From contig NC_088711.1 of the NCBI RefSeq assembly GCF_963576615.1, positions 26,320,182 through 26,384,181 of the forward strand: DNA of 64,000 nucleotides. Direction: 5' to 3'. A program made the translations under genes and the position numbers. This stretch comes from Watersipora subatra (Eukaryota > Bryozoa > Gymnolaemata > Cheilostomatida > Watersiporidae). Positions 12,252-36,796 of this stretch are shown in pieces (position 1 is the stretch's first letter; every line of letters starts with the position of its first letter). The notes under the pieces were generated by a model. That model ran no database searches. It was not told the DNA's origin and was given only the letters and a program-made list of their open reading frames with translations.

Positions 12252-15200
12252 CTGAGTCAATGAAGAAAGTGTTGCTTGAGACTTAATTTGATGTGATTAA
12301 AGTTGTTGGAGGTTAGTTGACAAAAAGTTCCATGTTTGCGCTTCTTCAATTGTTGGTGCCTTGTGATTTCTGTCTCCTATAACTTTGAGTTGATTAGAAA
12401 ACATACTGCATGATTATGCGGTAGGATGGCAATTTAAAAAAAGTAGATACTTTACACCAGTGTGTATCAGTGTCTGACAAGAAATATTTAGAAGCGTGTA
12501 GCTATTGAGATGTTGAGAGATATAGAAAGTAGAGGTTCCATTTAATTTCTATCAAGCAAGTGATAAGAAAAATGAAAATAACTATAATAATCCTACTCAA
12601 ACAGGTTTATTCTAGCCTTAGCTTATTGTACTACAATATTTCCACTCTCTTTGTCTTACATTTACACAGCAATTTATTGTCATAAATTTATATTTTATAT
12701 GTTAGCTTAGCCCTCGAGAATGGTCAGTGGTTTGGATGGCAGATATGCTAGTAGTTATTTATTGTACATGAGAACATTAGTTAGAGCATACAGTACTGTG
12801 ACGCTGTTCTGAAGAGTCTAAGTGATTTATAAATAAAATTTGCCAATTTGTATGAGAATGCTTCAACCAGAATACTATATTGTTGAGAAGACAACTCCGC
12901 TTGGTGCGATTGAGTATTTTAGCAGCCACATCCGAGACAAATTACCCGAGTGATACATCCTATGAGTCTACACTAACTAAATGCTTGAAACCTTTTCAAT
13001 TCTTTTTTGTTATTTAAAATTATTCATTTATTTTATTTGCTGTACAGCTGTTTAAAGAATAAAATTAAAATGAATATTTTTATTGTAAGGGAGTCATGTT
13101 TTATTTCTTCAAATTGTGTTGTCATAAATTAATTATGACCATATAGCTTCTATTATTTTTAACCATATACCAAATATTTTCATGTTATTAGCTTCTTTTG
13201 AGTCCATTCTGTCGAGAACATGAGAAAGCTAATGGCATTGTTGACATTTCCTGTACTTAAACAATGACACATCTATATTACATTTTTTTCTTACATTCAT
13301 CAATACAATCTAAAGTGTTTTTGTTTATCTGGACTAAGATGAGTCAACAAAGTTACTGCAAGACCCAGTGTTGTTTGACTAATGAAAGTTTTGGAATAAA
13401 TGGAGACAGCAAACAAGAGGTATAAATCTTTATGTCTGCTTTTGTTGCTCCCTGGAGTTTAGTCGCAAATCAATAAAGCTGTGAATGGAGACATTGTAAT
13501 ACTATAAATGATTATCCCCAATTATCTATTGTCATGTAAACCTCGCCTATCCAACAAGTGGACCACACATAGCTGAACTGGGACACGCAGAAGGTTGACT
13601 CAGGAAACTGGTAAGTCGAAGCCGTTAGGAAATAGATGTTATAGTTCTATAAATGTATTATTTCTTAAATTATTGCTGGTCAGTAGGTGTTACATTATGG
13701 CATAATATTACGTAATGCCTTCTGAGGTTGGCAAAGATCATAGAGTTGACTAAACCATCTCTGTTCATTGTCCACGTCTTGTTACGTTAAACCAATGAAG
13801 GCTGTAATACCAGGAGTTACAAGATACAAAATGGGGCAGAACTATCTTGTACCAGTTACAGAAGTATCCACCTTCTATTTATTTTATGTTATGTAGTGCT
13901 TTAGCATGTTTTATGATAATCTCATAAAATGGATGATATTGGAGACAATTCTTGCATTACATGATAATTTTGTAGAGCACAATAAGCTTGATGTCTCATA
14001 AAATACACTTTTACGTCTGCAGATTATAGAGAGACGGGAGACAGATTAGCTGGTAGCTTTGTAGGTGACTGCGCCTGTGGTTTCATTCAACCTTTTGAAA
14101 AGACGTTACGTTGCACAAACCGTAATCAGCTTACACTCATATCACTCATACTTGCTAGGAGTTTCAATAATTTCAATAGTTGTAATAGTCAAAGAAATGT
14201 GTGTGAGAAAAGCTGTAGCCCCGATTGGTTTTGATCAAGCGCTGGGGGGATAATGAGTCATTATGCAACTATACTAGTTGTTTCATATGCACTGAGCAGT
14301 CGCCAATCTTACCACAGGCACGGCACTTACCACAGGACAGGCGAAACACAGTCCTCAAACTCAATTCATCAAGGGTAAAATAGCTGATAGATTTACACGG
14401 ATTACCATCAATTGCTGTAATTTATGTTATTATATTTTTATTTATATCCGAGCTCCTCAGAGGGGAATATGCTTTTTGTAGATTGTTAGTGTTCTGAGGC
14501 CGTGTTACACCACAGTTGTCAAAGTCTGTGGGAGTTTTTAATTTGTTTTAATCACTTTTTATGCTAAGCTAATGATCTCTTCCTTCATGTTGAGTACTAT
14601 AGGAATTTGATTTATAGGAAACTTTAGCTAATATTACTAGATAAGCCTTATAAATAGCCAAACCGCGTATCTTTGACTCAGTACTGCTGATAACAAGTAA
14701 TTTCTGTTTTTTCTCCATTGGTGTTGGGTTAAAATTTATTCGGTGATCAGGGGGGCAGAATGGCTCAGAATGGGTAGCTTTGTGAATAATGGCTCAGAGA
14801 GGTGAATTACGGACATGGGACGAGCAGCTACACCCAATTCGTGACAAATTTTGATGGGTGAAGGTTTGTGTTTCATACATCCAACCAATTGTACAGACTT
14901 AAAATTAAGTCTTAATGTTAATTTATGAAATGTTCCAAGTAAATCGTTTTTAGTACTTCCTTGATTCTGTGTGTGCAGTTCTTGGAATAACTTTTACCCA
15001 CGTTCAAAGTTTACACATAATAATATATTTCTGTAATTCACCGTAGAGTGACAACCACAAACAAATCTCATCAAAACTGCTCAGCGCAAAAAGCGCATCA
15101 CTAGATACCCTAGTATCAAGCCTTGAATAACTAAGACAATTGCATAAACAGCTGTCGTGTTTTAGTTTTTACACAGATTTATTGAGTGCATCTTGACAGC

Positions 15201-15954
15201 TTAGATTGTAAATACAATGATAAAACATTGAAACAAAATGTGTTCAGCTTCCTGTTTAACTGAAATGTGCGAGTTGGAATGATGGTCTCATTATCAATAT
15301 GACAAAGGTGTAAAGTTGCATGAGCTAGTGACTTACTTTCTGCATATTGAACACAAATAATGTCATAAGTTTCATCGTGAAGTAAAATATACAAGAAAAT
15401 GAACAATTAAATACACTTCCCTAATTACATATACTACACATATTTTAGACTTACTAAGCCTTTTCTAAAAAGCGTGAAAGTGACTTAAAAAAAACATGAA
15501 TAATTCTTAAGAATAATTATTAGAATTATTGAGAAGAATTAAATAGTTCTCAAAATAAATCCTTAGGAATGATGAATGATATACATGTAAATAACTCTTA
15601 ACATTAACCCACCCATGCACATTCAGAACATGTTTCAGTTGAAAGCATTCTAAACATCTTTTAACGGCAGCACAGGGTTCTACTTTTAGTTGTTAACAGT
15701 ACCGATTTAAAAATAACGTTATTGATATCGTTTTAAAATGTAACAGTGTAGGTCTAAAATTTATCAGGTTTTTGTGAAAGAGTACCACTTCATCTCTTAA
15801 TTTGTTCAAGTGATAAATAGTTTTAATATCCTGATTTATCTGTTAGGTTGACAAGCTTCATATAGCCATTAACTTGAAAATCAAATGGTTTCCTCTGTTT
15901 CATGCTATACTTTTCTAGCCCTGAAGGAAGAGGTGTAATACGCGTTGCATACAC
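12252..15954. other. No gene recognised
   Basis: About 3.7 kb of AT-rich sequence with only short open frames. A quasi-palindromic AT stretch lies near 15496-15560. I found no exon set and no RNA gene. Confidence 0.4.
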
Positions 15955-16130
15955 AAAATTTACATAGTCTTTACTATAATAAGATCCGTGTCCGTTGTCT
16001 GTCCGAAGCCTCAATTGGCTGTTGAAAAAAGATCGCATTTCCTGGGATTCAAACTCAACCATTTGGCATCACATCCAGGCGCACTACCATCTGCACCACT
16101 CAACCATCTGCACCACTCAACCATCTTGCT
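15955..16130 (-). mobile_element. SINE copy, tRNA-derived head
   Basis: On the minus strand a tRNA-like head (A-box-like TGGTAGTGCGCCTGG, B-box-like GAGTTTGAATCCC) is followed by CTTCGGACAGACAACGGACA and TCTTATTATAGTAAAGACT. The tail is the one shared with the repeats at 8100, 25080 and 26480. A short phrase, CTGCACCACTCAACCAT, is duplicated at the head end (16090-16125). Confidence 0.65.
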
Positions 16131-16389
16131 GCATTTCTGAATAATTGTGCACATAGTTATCTCTCACGTTGCACTAAGCTGCCAGGCTTCTAGTATCTGT
16201 AATACCTCATGAATTGATAACTGGGAATACATCTGCGCGTATGTCGTAGCAGTTTTCCTTTTGGTTAGGTCAAGTGCAAAGCTGGCTATTAGTTATGTTT
16301 ATGATACTTTTGACTTTTTGTTGCAGGAAACATGATATCATCTTAATGAATGATGTTGACCTGAAACAAATTGTTTTGACGTAAAAGCG

Positions 16390-17820
16390 ATGGACACAAA
16401 CCTGAACATTCTCTTCTATATAGGAATACTAGTACCGACTGTCATTACTATAGGAGTTTTTGTCGGCTTTCTCCTCTGTTGGTTTCGATGTGACCTCCGC
16501 AATAAGCTATTAGAATTTCGAAAGAAGAAAAACAACAACACAACAAGTTGTGGAGAACGCAACGGTATGTTACTATACATAAACCCTATAGTTGAGATCT
16601 TGGCTACTGCTAGTGAGACAGAGAGAGAGGTACTAACTTTTGCTTCGACATTACTTCTTGTCTGATTTTAGTCAGGTTCAAGCTATTTTGAAAGCTATAA
16701 ATAACTCTTTACGGAGTCGCAGTTTTTTTTAGAAGAATGATTTTGAAAGATGCGGTGAATTAGAAAGGATAACATGGCGTTGGTGCTTTCTGTTAACTGT
16801 CAGTTCAATGATTACTAACTAGAATGCTAAATCGAGTAACTTTTACAACCATAATTTTTCATAGCAGCTGTAGAGATCATTGAAGTAGGTCAAAGTAAGG
16901 TTGTTGCAATTTTCATTTGTGTATTAGTTTCCAGTTTATTTTATATCATTGCTCCAGCTAAAAATATCGAAAGCACGGACAAGGAGTCGCAACACAGCGC
17001 TGACTCCGCCATCGATGTCAATGAACTTGAGCTTACGACCTTCGATGAAAGGGAGAGACGTTTTTCTACCAACCACCATCCAGCACCATTTCGAGATTCC
17101 ACAGCACCGCAGCACTTAGCCGATTGCCGCAGTGATTTTATGCCTCTAGATGTAAGTCATATCTGTCTTTGTTTGAAACAGGCAAGAAAGTTATTTGATG
17201 ACTTGAGATTTTGCAACCACCAGTAGGGCAATGATATTATGATATATGACCAAACAAAAACATGTACACCTTCTGCCCAGACCCAAGAGAATGAAGATAA
17301 TGTACCATGTACCATGCTACTAATTCAGCCATAAAATGTTAGCCCAGTCGACTTCCTGTAGTAAGATATCCTATGCTTGTAGGCAAGGCAGCTCCTTACA
17401 GAAGCCAGTATTCATAACGACATTTCAAGAGGAATGTATCCTTCTCACGAAAAACTAAATGATGAAATCCATAGTGAGCCGAGAATTTATGAGACGCCAG
17501 AAGACTTAGAAATAGCAATGTATAGCAGTATGGGTAATTCCATCGTAGATCACACGACGCACCGCACTCGTCTACCCATCTGGAATACACATCAGAGTGG
17601 CCAACGGCTACACGTAGGTGGCAGAAGTTCATACGGTGAAGAGGTAGGTCAAACAAAGGACAACCACATGACAGATTATGGTTTCGTTCCATTCCGACAG
17701 CCGCCTACTTGTAGCAGCAGTCTGAATGCGATTGAACAAACGTTTTCGCGGCAGAAGCAACCAACCAATTGTATTTCATGGAAGACTGATGGAGATAAAT
17801 TGGAAGTCCTGCATGTGTGA
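16390..17820 (+). CDS. Unrecognised single-pass membrane protein, 3 exons
   Basis: The exons are 16390-16564, 16958-17151 and 17383-17820, with GT/AG borders and phases 1 and 0. They join to 268 codons. The start is the first ATG after an in-frame TGA, and an AG acceptor at about 16326 suggests an upstream non-coding exon. Residues 5-31 form a hydrophobic helix followed by a basic, Lys/Arg-rich stop-transfer stretch (RKKKNNN), so the long polar tail is probably cytoplasmic. No cleavable signal peptide is obvious. The tail is rich in Ser, Thr and His and has several tyrosines in acidic surroundings (IYETPEDLEIAMYSS). It ends in LHV, which could be a class II PDZ ligand (inference). I recognise no family. 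The gene converges on the TMEM184 gene. Confidence 0.72.
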
Positions 17821-17843
17821 TTTCTAGAGTCACTTGTTTATAC

Positions 17844-17849
17844 ATTAAA
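17844..17849 (+). promoter_or_regulatory. Putative polyadenylation signal (ATTAAA)
   Basis: ATTAAA lies 24 bases after the TGA of the membrane-protein gene. It is the common variant of the animal poly(A) signal, and the position is suitable for a very short 3' UTR. Confidence 0.5.
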
Positions 17850-17890
17850 TATTTTCTTCAAACAAGTAATGTTACAATGTTGTATTGTTC

Positions 17891-17900
17891 TTTATTTATT
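17891..17900 (-). promoter_or_regulatory. Putative polyadenylation signals for TMEM184 (AATAAA, overlapping pair)
   Basis: The minus strand reads AATAAATAAA, two overlapping AATAAA hexamers about 290 bases past the TMEM184 stop codon. Cleavage would fall around 17870-17885, almost touching the 3' end of the convergent gene. Confidence 0.5.
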
Positions 17901-18189
17901 ACATAAATAATGGTTTCTCAAAAAATATCGTAATTAAAATAATTCATCCAATACAATTATACATGTCGCTTGTCTAGAATGACAGAAACAGTCAAGTCAA
18001 CAAAACCAATGTACAGCTAATATGACAACCTGTATAATTGAATTAATCTATATTTTGTACAACAATCAGTTGAACAGCAAAATAACCCCAATTATTCATT
18101 TACCAGACTAACAGTAAAAACAATACAAAGTCTAAAAAAGAATGTGGCACAGCATCAACATTACAAGAAAGTCTTGTTAAATACAACAG

Positions 18190-30540
<12,351 letters not shown>

Positions 30541-31540
30541 TGGTAATGGCTGCCCGACTAAATAACTGGATATTATACACTAACTTTATGACAGAATCTT
30601 GTCCATCAGCAATACAGACAGCAGCCTGCAAATGAAGGAGTGGCTAATTATCAAATATTTAATAACTGAAAAGTTTGTCAAGGCTGTTTTAACGACCAAA
30701 GGCTGTAAGTAATAGTTGGTTTCTCACTTGTCTTGCCATTCTTTTATCTTTTCTTGCATTGTGGAGTAACTTGATGAAAATAAAATGTTGTTAATATACC
30801 AGCCAAGGTAATTTGACATCAACTGACTGGATCAGAGATTTTTGTGAACTATTTTTTGTTGGCACCCCACAGAAGCCAATTAGTAGCCTATAGCTCAATA
30901 GACAAGAAGAATGTTGTGAGCAACATGGAGCATTCCATTTCTCTACATTCTTATCTCTCAGGAGGAAGCTACCACATATAAATAACCAATGACAACTTTA
31001 TTAACAAGATAAGGAAAAGTTTGAAACCAATTAACCAAAATAGCTTTAACTACAAATGCATTTTCACTGCCAATAATGAGTCACACACCATAGCAGCGGG
31101 TATAACCATGAAAGTACATAAACTGTAGCAAGCTCTTACATGTATGCTTCATCATCTACTTGTACATAAAGACATATGATCCAAAAGTTCCCGGAATGGA
31201 GTTGTATACATTTGCATAATTCTATGATGAAAAATCCATTGCAACGCTCGCAGGCAAACATCTCGTCAGTATTGTGATGAAATTTCAGACTGCTACGACA
31301 ACGCGTTATTGCATGAGGTCCATTCTAAGTCAAGGTCAGTAAGTTGCTTCTGCCACTTTTTAATAAATTTAACAAAATATTAAATTTGGTATGATATAAA
31401 TTAAGCAAAACTCTTACAAATTATTCTTGTCGTCATAATATTGTCCATAGAGTTTCACACATTTGGAGTTGATAACTCGGCCTGCTAGCACACTTGTCCA
31501 CTGTAGACTTTATTCAATAAACAGCATTTTTTACCACATA
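30541..31540. other. TMEM184 upstream region, no gene seen
   Basis: This is the 5' flank of the TMEM184 coding start. The ATG at 30540 is the first after an in-frame TAG about 50 bases upstream, so no extra coding exon is required. I could not identify a core promoter element with confidence. Confidence 0.35.
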
Positions 31541-32226
31541 CAGTGTAACCTCGGTTTTCGAACGACTTGCAGTTCGAACAAATCGGAGTCCGAACAAAAA
31601 ATTCAAGCAATTCTGCTTCGTAGTTCGAACAAAAATCGGAGTTCGAACGCCGGATGCTGAGCGGCGTTGACCGTGACCAACTGTTGTCGCCAAGAAAGGA
31701 TGTCCCGACGTCCGAGATTAAACAAATGTGTAGCAAATGGGCCGAGTTACAGAATTTCGGCGAACTCCACCACCCTGATAAAGCTGCAGCCACAAGAGTC
31801 ATCAATGACTTTAACGGCACTATCATAAACCATTTCCGAAAAGTGCTAAAAAGAAGGCAGAAGCAAGTGTCATTGGATAGATATTTTAAGAGAAAAGAAC
31901 ATCCTGTATCCTAAAGAATCCTATTCATAATTCTTTTCTTTATCTTTTTTTATTTTTACACGTTCATGTTAGCGTAATCTTTCGTATGGAAGATTATGAT
32001 AGTAATTACATTACGTTTTACGGGTTACATTTATGTTATTTGTGTCTTTGCCATTTTGCTGTACAAATAAATGTATGTGTACTAACAAGGTAAACATTCA
32101 GGGTGTTGGAACGGATTGAAACGATTTACATTATTTGTAATGGGAAAAATGATTTCGGTGTTCGAACAACTCGGTGTTTGAACCACCTTCAGGAACGGAT
32201 TATGGTCGAGAACCGAGGTTGCACTG
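31541..32226 (+). mobile_element. Deleted Tigger/pogo-like element with TA target site
   Basis: The left end is CAGTGTAACCTCGGTTTTCG, and the right end is the reverse complement of CAGTGCAACCTCGGTTCTCG. TA lies just outside both ends (31539-31540, 32227-32228). TTCGAAC motifs are repeated subterminally at both ends. The interior keeps a transposase C-terminal piece. The 686-bp length shows that most of the transposase gene, including the DDE core, has been deleted. Confidence 0.85.
31654..31914 (+). pseudogene. C-terminal remnant of a Tigger/jerky-type transposase
   Basis: About 86 codons are open, ending at TAA/TCCTAA near 31914. The segment HPDKAAATRVINDFN followed by HFRKVLKRRQKQVSLDRYF is the typical C-terminal tail of pogo/Tigger (CENP-B-like, DDE_1) transposases. 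The helix-turn-helix DNA-binding and DDE catalytic regions are absent. The frame is intact over what remains but is not expected to be functional. The ATG is internal and incidental. Confidence 0.75.
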
Positions 32227-32458
32227 TATGTATGATTTTGTCAAATTATGTGCTTAGATATAATGCAGACCTGATAAGCTAGTGGTCCGCTAGACACTTA
32301 TTTACAACTTTTAATTAATATCAGAGAGGAATTGAACTCGGCTAGTCTATCAAGCCACCTGTAGTTATCGTACTAGAGAAATTACAAAATAAATGAAATA
32401 ATCAATTAATTAGAAAAGAGTCTAGTTGAGTATTACACATAAATGTAAGGACTACTAG

Positions 32459-32972
32459 TAGAGGTGGAACGAGACATCTCGAGTATCGACCTGTCTCGTC
32501 TTGGATCGATTTCAACTATTGCCAAACTTGAGACAGGAATTAGAACTAAAGCGCCTGCGCACGGTTGTTAAAACATGGCTGCAGAAGAAAGAAAATAAAG
32601 TTGCAAGAAATAAAGTAAGACCTATTCAATAGATGGTAAAAATATACATGTACAAAGCAATATGTTTATAAATAATTATTATCAATCAAGGTCAAAATTC
32701 TTAGAAATATATAACTTCGCCATTTTAGAGCAGTTTGTGTTACTTTTGTTTACAAAAAATATTGCAACTAAAATTCTGTATTTAAATAGTTTAGACCAGG
32801 AAAAAATTCAAATTAAAAAGAGGTTTATCAGTTTCATATATCAAGTGCACTAGTCCTTGTGTAGGAAAATCATCACCAAATACTCATTATTTTACTGCCT
32901 CGAGTCTCAAATTTTTACAATACAGTCTCGAGTCTAGTCTCGAACTTAAAAACCTGTCTCGATCCACCTCTA
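32459..32972. mobile_element. hAT-type non-autonomous element with 8-bp target duplication
   Basis: The ends are inverted repeats beginning TAGAGGTGGA.CGAGACA, and CTCGAG or CTCGAGT occurs subterminally at both ends. The flanks are ACTACTAG (32451-32458) and ACTACCAG (32973-32980), an 8-bp duplication with one difference. An 8-bp duplication and a (C/T)AGnGGTGG terminus are hAT hallmarks. The interior is AT-rich and non-coding. Confidence 0.75.
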
Positions 32973-33316
32973 ACTACCAGCCACTTTATTCCACTCAAGA
33001 GCGGTATCCATAAGTTGTGGCTATAGCAAGAAATAAGGTACACATTCCAGCAATGACAATGATTCTGTACAATGAAAAAATTGTCTGTAATACGTTGAGT
33101 GATGCTATTCTCTAAAATCTCAATACTGACACAGAAAGAGTATACTGACATACTCGAGAAAGACTCAATTTTATTGAAAATGAAAGTTTTAAACAGGCCT
33201 ACTTTAGAAAACCGAAGATCAGAAATAGATAGAAATATGCTCAATAGAATTTTTAATAATAACATAGCCATTGATATAAAGGACCATGTACTACATAGCA
33301 AAATGAGTGGAACTCG

Positions 33317-33410
33317 AAGAGGTATGGCGCCTTACAGTGCCTCGCGTTGCGTGTTCACAACTCGAGTTGTGAACACGCAACGCGAGGCACTGTAAGGCGC
33401 CATAAAGAGG
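33317..33410. repeat. Perfect 82-bp palindrome flanked by 6-bp direct repeats
   Basis: 33323-33404 is a perfect inverted repeat with 41-bp arms and no spacer, centred on CTCGAG (33361-33366). Every base pair was checked by eye. The outer ends read TATGGCGCC and GGCGCCATA. AAGAGG lies immediately outside both ends (33317-33322 and 33405-33410), which looks like a target-site duplication. The palindrome is GC-rich in an AT-rich setting. It may be a minimal transposon-like insertion. Confidence 0.9.
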
Positions 33411-36400
33411 GGTAATTAGAAAAGCAATATCTTGTGATGTGGCCAAATATTGGTACTTTAATCATATTTTGGCATTGATTGGATCCGAGCCCAATGCCTT
33501 GTCAGCAAGCACAGTCTCAGAGTAAAACTCTGATGACAATATTCTATTTACTATTTATTTGTTGGTTTTCTTGTCGCCTTGTAGAATTTGGTCGTCTTGT
33601 CATGATATCAATAGCATAACAATAATAACAATAACATAAATATTTGTAAATAAAAAATAAATAAAATAAAAAAAGAAAAAAAAGGCGGCATTGACATTTA
33701 CTTTCTTCATTTTGTTCTTACTACTTTGATCAAAGATCCTAATTTAACATCCACAATATAACAATTAACTAAAAAAAATGAACGAGTTGATATCTCTATA
33801 ATGCACCCACACGAGAGCGAATGAGATAACCAAGTAGACTAGACACAAACGTTTAACACTTCATTAAAGTTTCATAAGCTAAAGTATGGAAGAATTAAGA
33901 AATACTTCTTGTGGAAGTGTGTTTACTTTAACATGTGAGGAACACGTATTATATTTTTGGCTAACCAGCCATTGTAGTTTTAATCAAAATATACTTAGCA
34001 TAATAAGGAAAACAAACTCAATACCATCTAATTGTTCTACATAAAACTCTTAAAGTTCACTGTTGACATTGGTTGCAACTCGCATCATAAAACTATTACT
34101 AGTGTTTGCTACGACTATTACTACGTACCTTTAGTTAAACATATAATTTATAGCAAGCATAAACTTTTACGACGATGTCAAGGCAATTATCGTATAAATT
34201 AAAGTACAATGTACTTGATTACAACAAAGCGCAATAGTTTGGTAGCAGCTGTTAGCGTAGAGCCTAATGTCAGTATTTCACACAAACAACAATAGCGCCT
34301 TTGATAAAGGCTGGCGCATGTTTCGCCATTTCGAATATTTTTGTCCAAAGTGCAGCTACTGTAAGTTGAATGCTGGGTTGGCCGAGTTGTACAGCTATTT
34401 ATGGCGGCCGCTGTAATAAGCAAAGATCAGTTTCGGAAATCGTGCACAACCCAATTGCAATTTGCAATGATCTCCACAAAGAATCTCTTACGAGCTTCAA
34501 AAATATAAGCAGGATCTATCGTAGCAGATTACGTATTGGAGTCGTCATGTTGCCATACAAAACAAACTGTTCAGCGCCAGTAAAATTATCTCCTTTTTAT
34601 TTACAAAAAGTAACAATTTTGTATTTATTTTATTTATTCCACTAATGTAATGCTTATTTTATGAGGATTAGTAGTGTAATAAAAACTGCTTTGATTAAAT
34701 AACATATTTCACGCTAAAGCTATGCTGATTAGGCCAAATGCGAACTACTCTCACGATATTAATCTGCAAATTATGCTCTCTGGTTTTAAGCTGCCTAATA
34801 ACCACACATGTGCTTGCTGCTTTTGCTCATTTTTACTGTTTTTTTTTCATAATTCCTTATGGGTGTGAAATATAATGCGTTGTCAAATAGATCTAAGAGA
34901 GTTTTTTTTCTGTCCTTTTCGTTAGTGAATGGATTAAATATTAGTTTGGCCGTTTTACGGGTAAAGGAAGAATATAACAGCAGAATCTGAGCCATGTCGC
35001 ATGTATTTATTTAAAAATAACTTACAACGTTCTGCTTATGTATACTTTGTGTTTAATATGTGGAAAGAATAATATTTTGGCTCTACAAACGATACTGTTT
35101 TTGTTATTTGGCTTGAATGAAGGTTGTTGTTAGAAGCTCAGTTATTATGACATCAAAACATTGTTTTAAAGTTGTTGTATTAATAATAATAATTATTATT
35201 AATGTTATTTATTTGCTACTACGATGTAACTAGTGTGTAAAAACTTATAATTCAGTCGAATTTCTTATACTAAATTGCATGCCTGTGAATTGGCCCAAAA
35301 ATGTTAATCTGAAATGGGTTTGGATTAGCAGGTTTAGATTAGCATTTCTACTTTGTTTTTTCTTGTTTCTTTCTACGAAAGAAGAATAATTAAAAGGACA
35401 AGTACCTAATCTATAACCTAATCTAATATGGACAAGATGGTCAAAACTGCACTAATAATTGATTATGAACAAATATATGTCAAGCTAAACAAACACATAT
35501 TGCTTATACATGCACAGCACGTAGAATGTTTCAGATAAAAAGCAATTTAATTGCAAACATATTTTATCACCAGGAAAAAACTTTGTGTGAATAGTTTTTT
35601 AGCGTGAATAGTGGTGATAAAAAAGCACAAGTTTCCTTATCATTATTGAGCAGAGAGATGTATCAATGTGATACTAATTTTTGATGGAAAAAACTAAGGA
35701 AGATAAGCTACAACACCTTTCACGATCTGTGGCATATCAGATGAAGAATCTAAAAACTGTTGACAGCATCGCTTTTCTACTCCTGTTGCTATGGGATATG
35801 TTATTTTTTCGGCGTTAAAATTTTCTGCTTTTGAAGGCAGTCTTGCTCTCTGAGGATTGGATGCTGAGCATACTGGTAAATTAGCTGCAGCTTCCATAGG
35901 GCAGCAACCTACAATTAAGCTAAGAATTTCCCAAACATGCTATAACCTGCAGCTACATGTCGAAGTTTCCCTTTTTGGCCTGTTTTACTACTTTAGTCAG
36001 AGTTATGTTCTTCTACTTATTGATTCTCAAGTTATCGTGCTACTCTAGCTTTGCATACCTTGTGCACTGCATGAACAGCTTAAGCTACAAAAATGGAAGT
36101 TGCCTTCTAACAAACAAACTAGAGAATTGTGAACCACCATGTAAGTGGGTTGCTCCAGGTTAGCATGTCCCTTTAATAACTTTCTGTACTAGTGCTAAAA
36201 CAATTGTTGTAATGATTTTAGAAAGCATAATTCTAGATTACCGTAGCTTTTGTACATCCATTTTTATTTTGATGATTAGACAGAATTGAAATATGATGTG
36301 TCATACGCATTGTATGTAACAAGTTATTGCAGATTTGATGCTTCACGTTTTTTGGTTACACATAATTTGCCAACCACTTGAACTATTGTTACCTTATGTT

Positions 36401-36796
36401 AAAATTGCTCATTTTAGAAATTATTAAAACCACAAAAATTCTCACAACAGGTTCAACTCAGTAACCAAATGGTAAAACAAATACCAGCTTATTTAGATTT
36501 AGTTTTGGTAGTTTGCGTTTAATATGTAGTTTATTTCATTTTGTATCTGTTGCAACTTTCACTTACCCTCTTCATTCCCAAAGCCAAGGCACTATACTAA
36601 AACATTCCACATGTTGACTACACATTGGAAAAAAAAACAATTTTAGAGGTGCATAGGTAATTTTGCAACTAACATGGCTCTGCATCAGCCAAGCATTAAT
36701 TTCTGTTATTACTAATTAATGTATGTTCATAGATTTATAGTGATGGGTTGTTTTGTAGTATTGACACACAATTACATTCCCGCATCGCACTTAAAG
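33411..36796. other. Intergenic region before CFAP99, no gene recognised
   Basis: An A-rich AAATAAAATAAAAAAAG stretch lies near 33640-33690 and an AT palindrome (ATTAATAATAATAA and its complement) near 35180-35205. A slightly GC-richer spot with GGCGGCCGC near 34403 could belong to a promoter, but this is only a guess. The short frames here match nothing I know. Confidence 0.35.

Noticed and set aside
35694-35897. Minus-strand 67-codon frame with SNPQRARLPSKAENFNAEK
   Set aside because: Composition is suggestive but there is no family match, splice context or conserved neighbour to support an exon.
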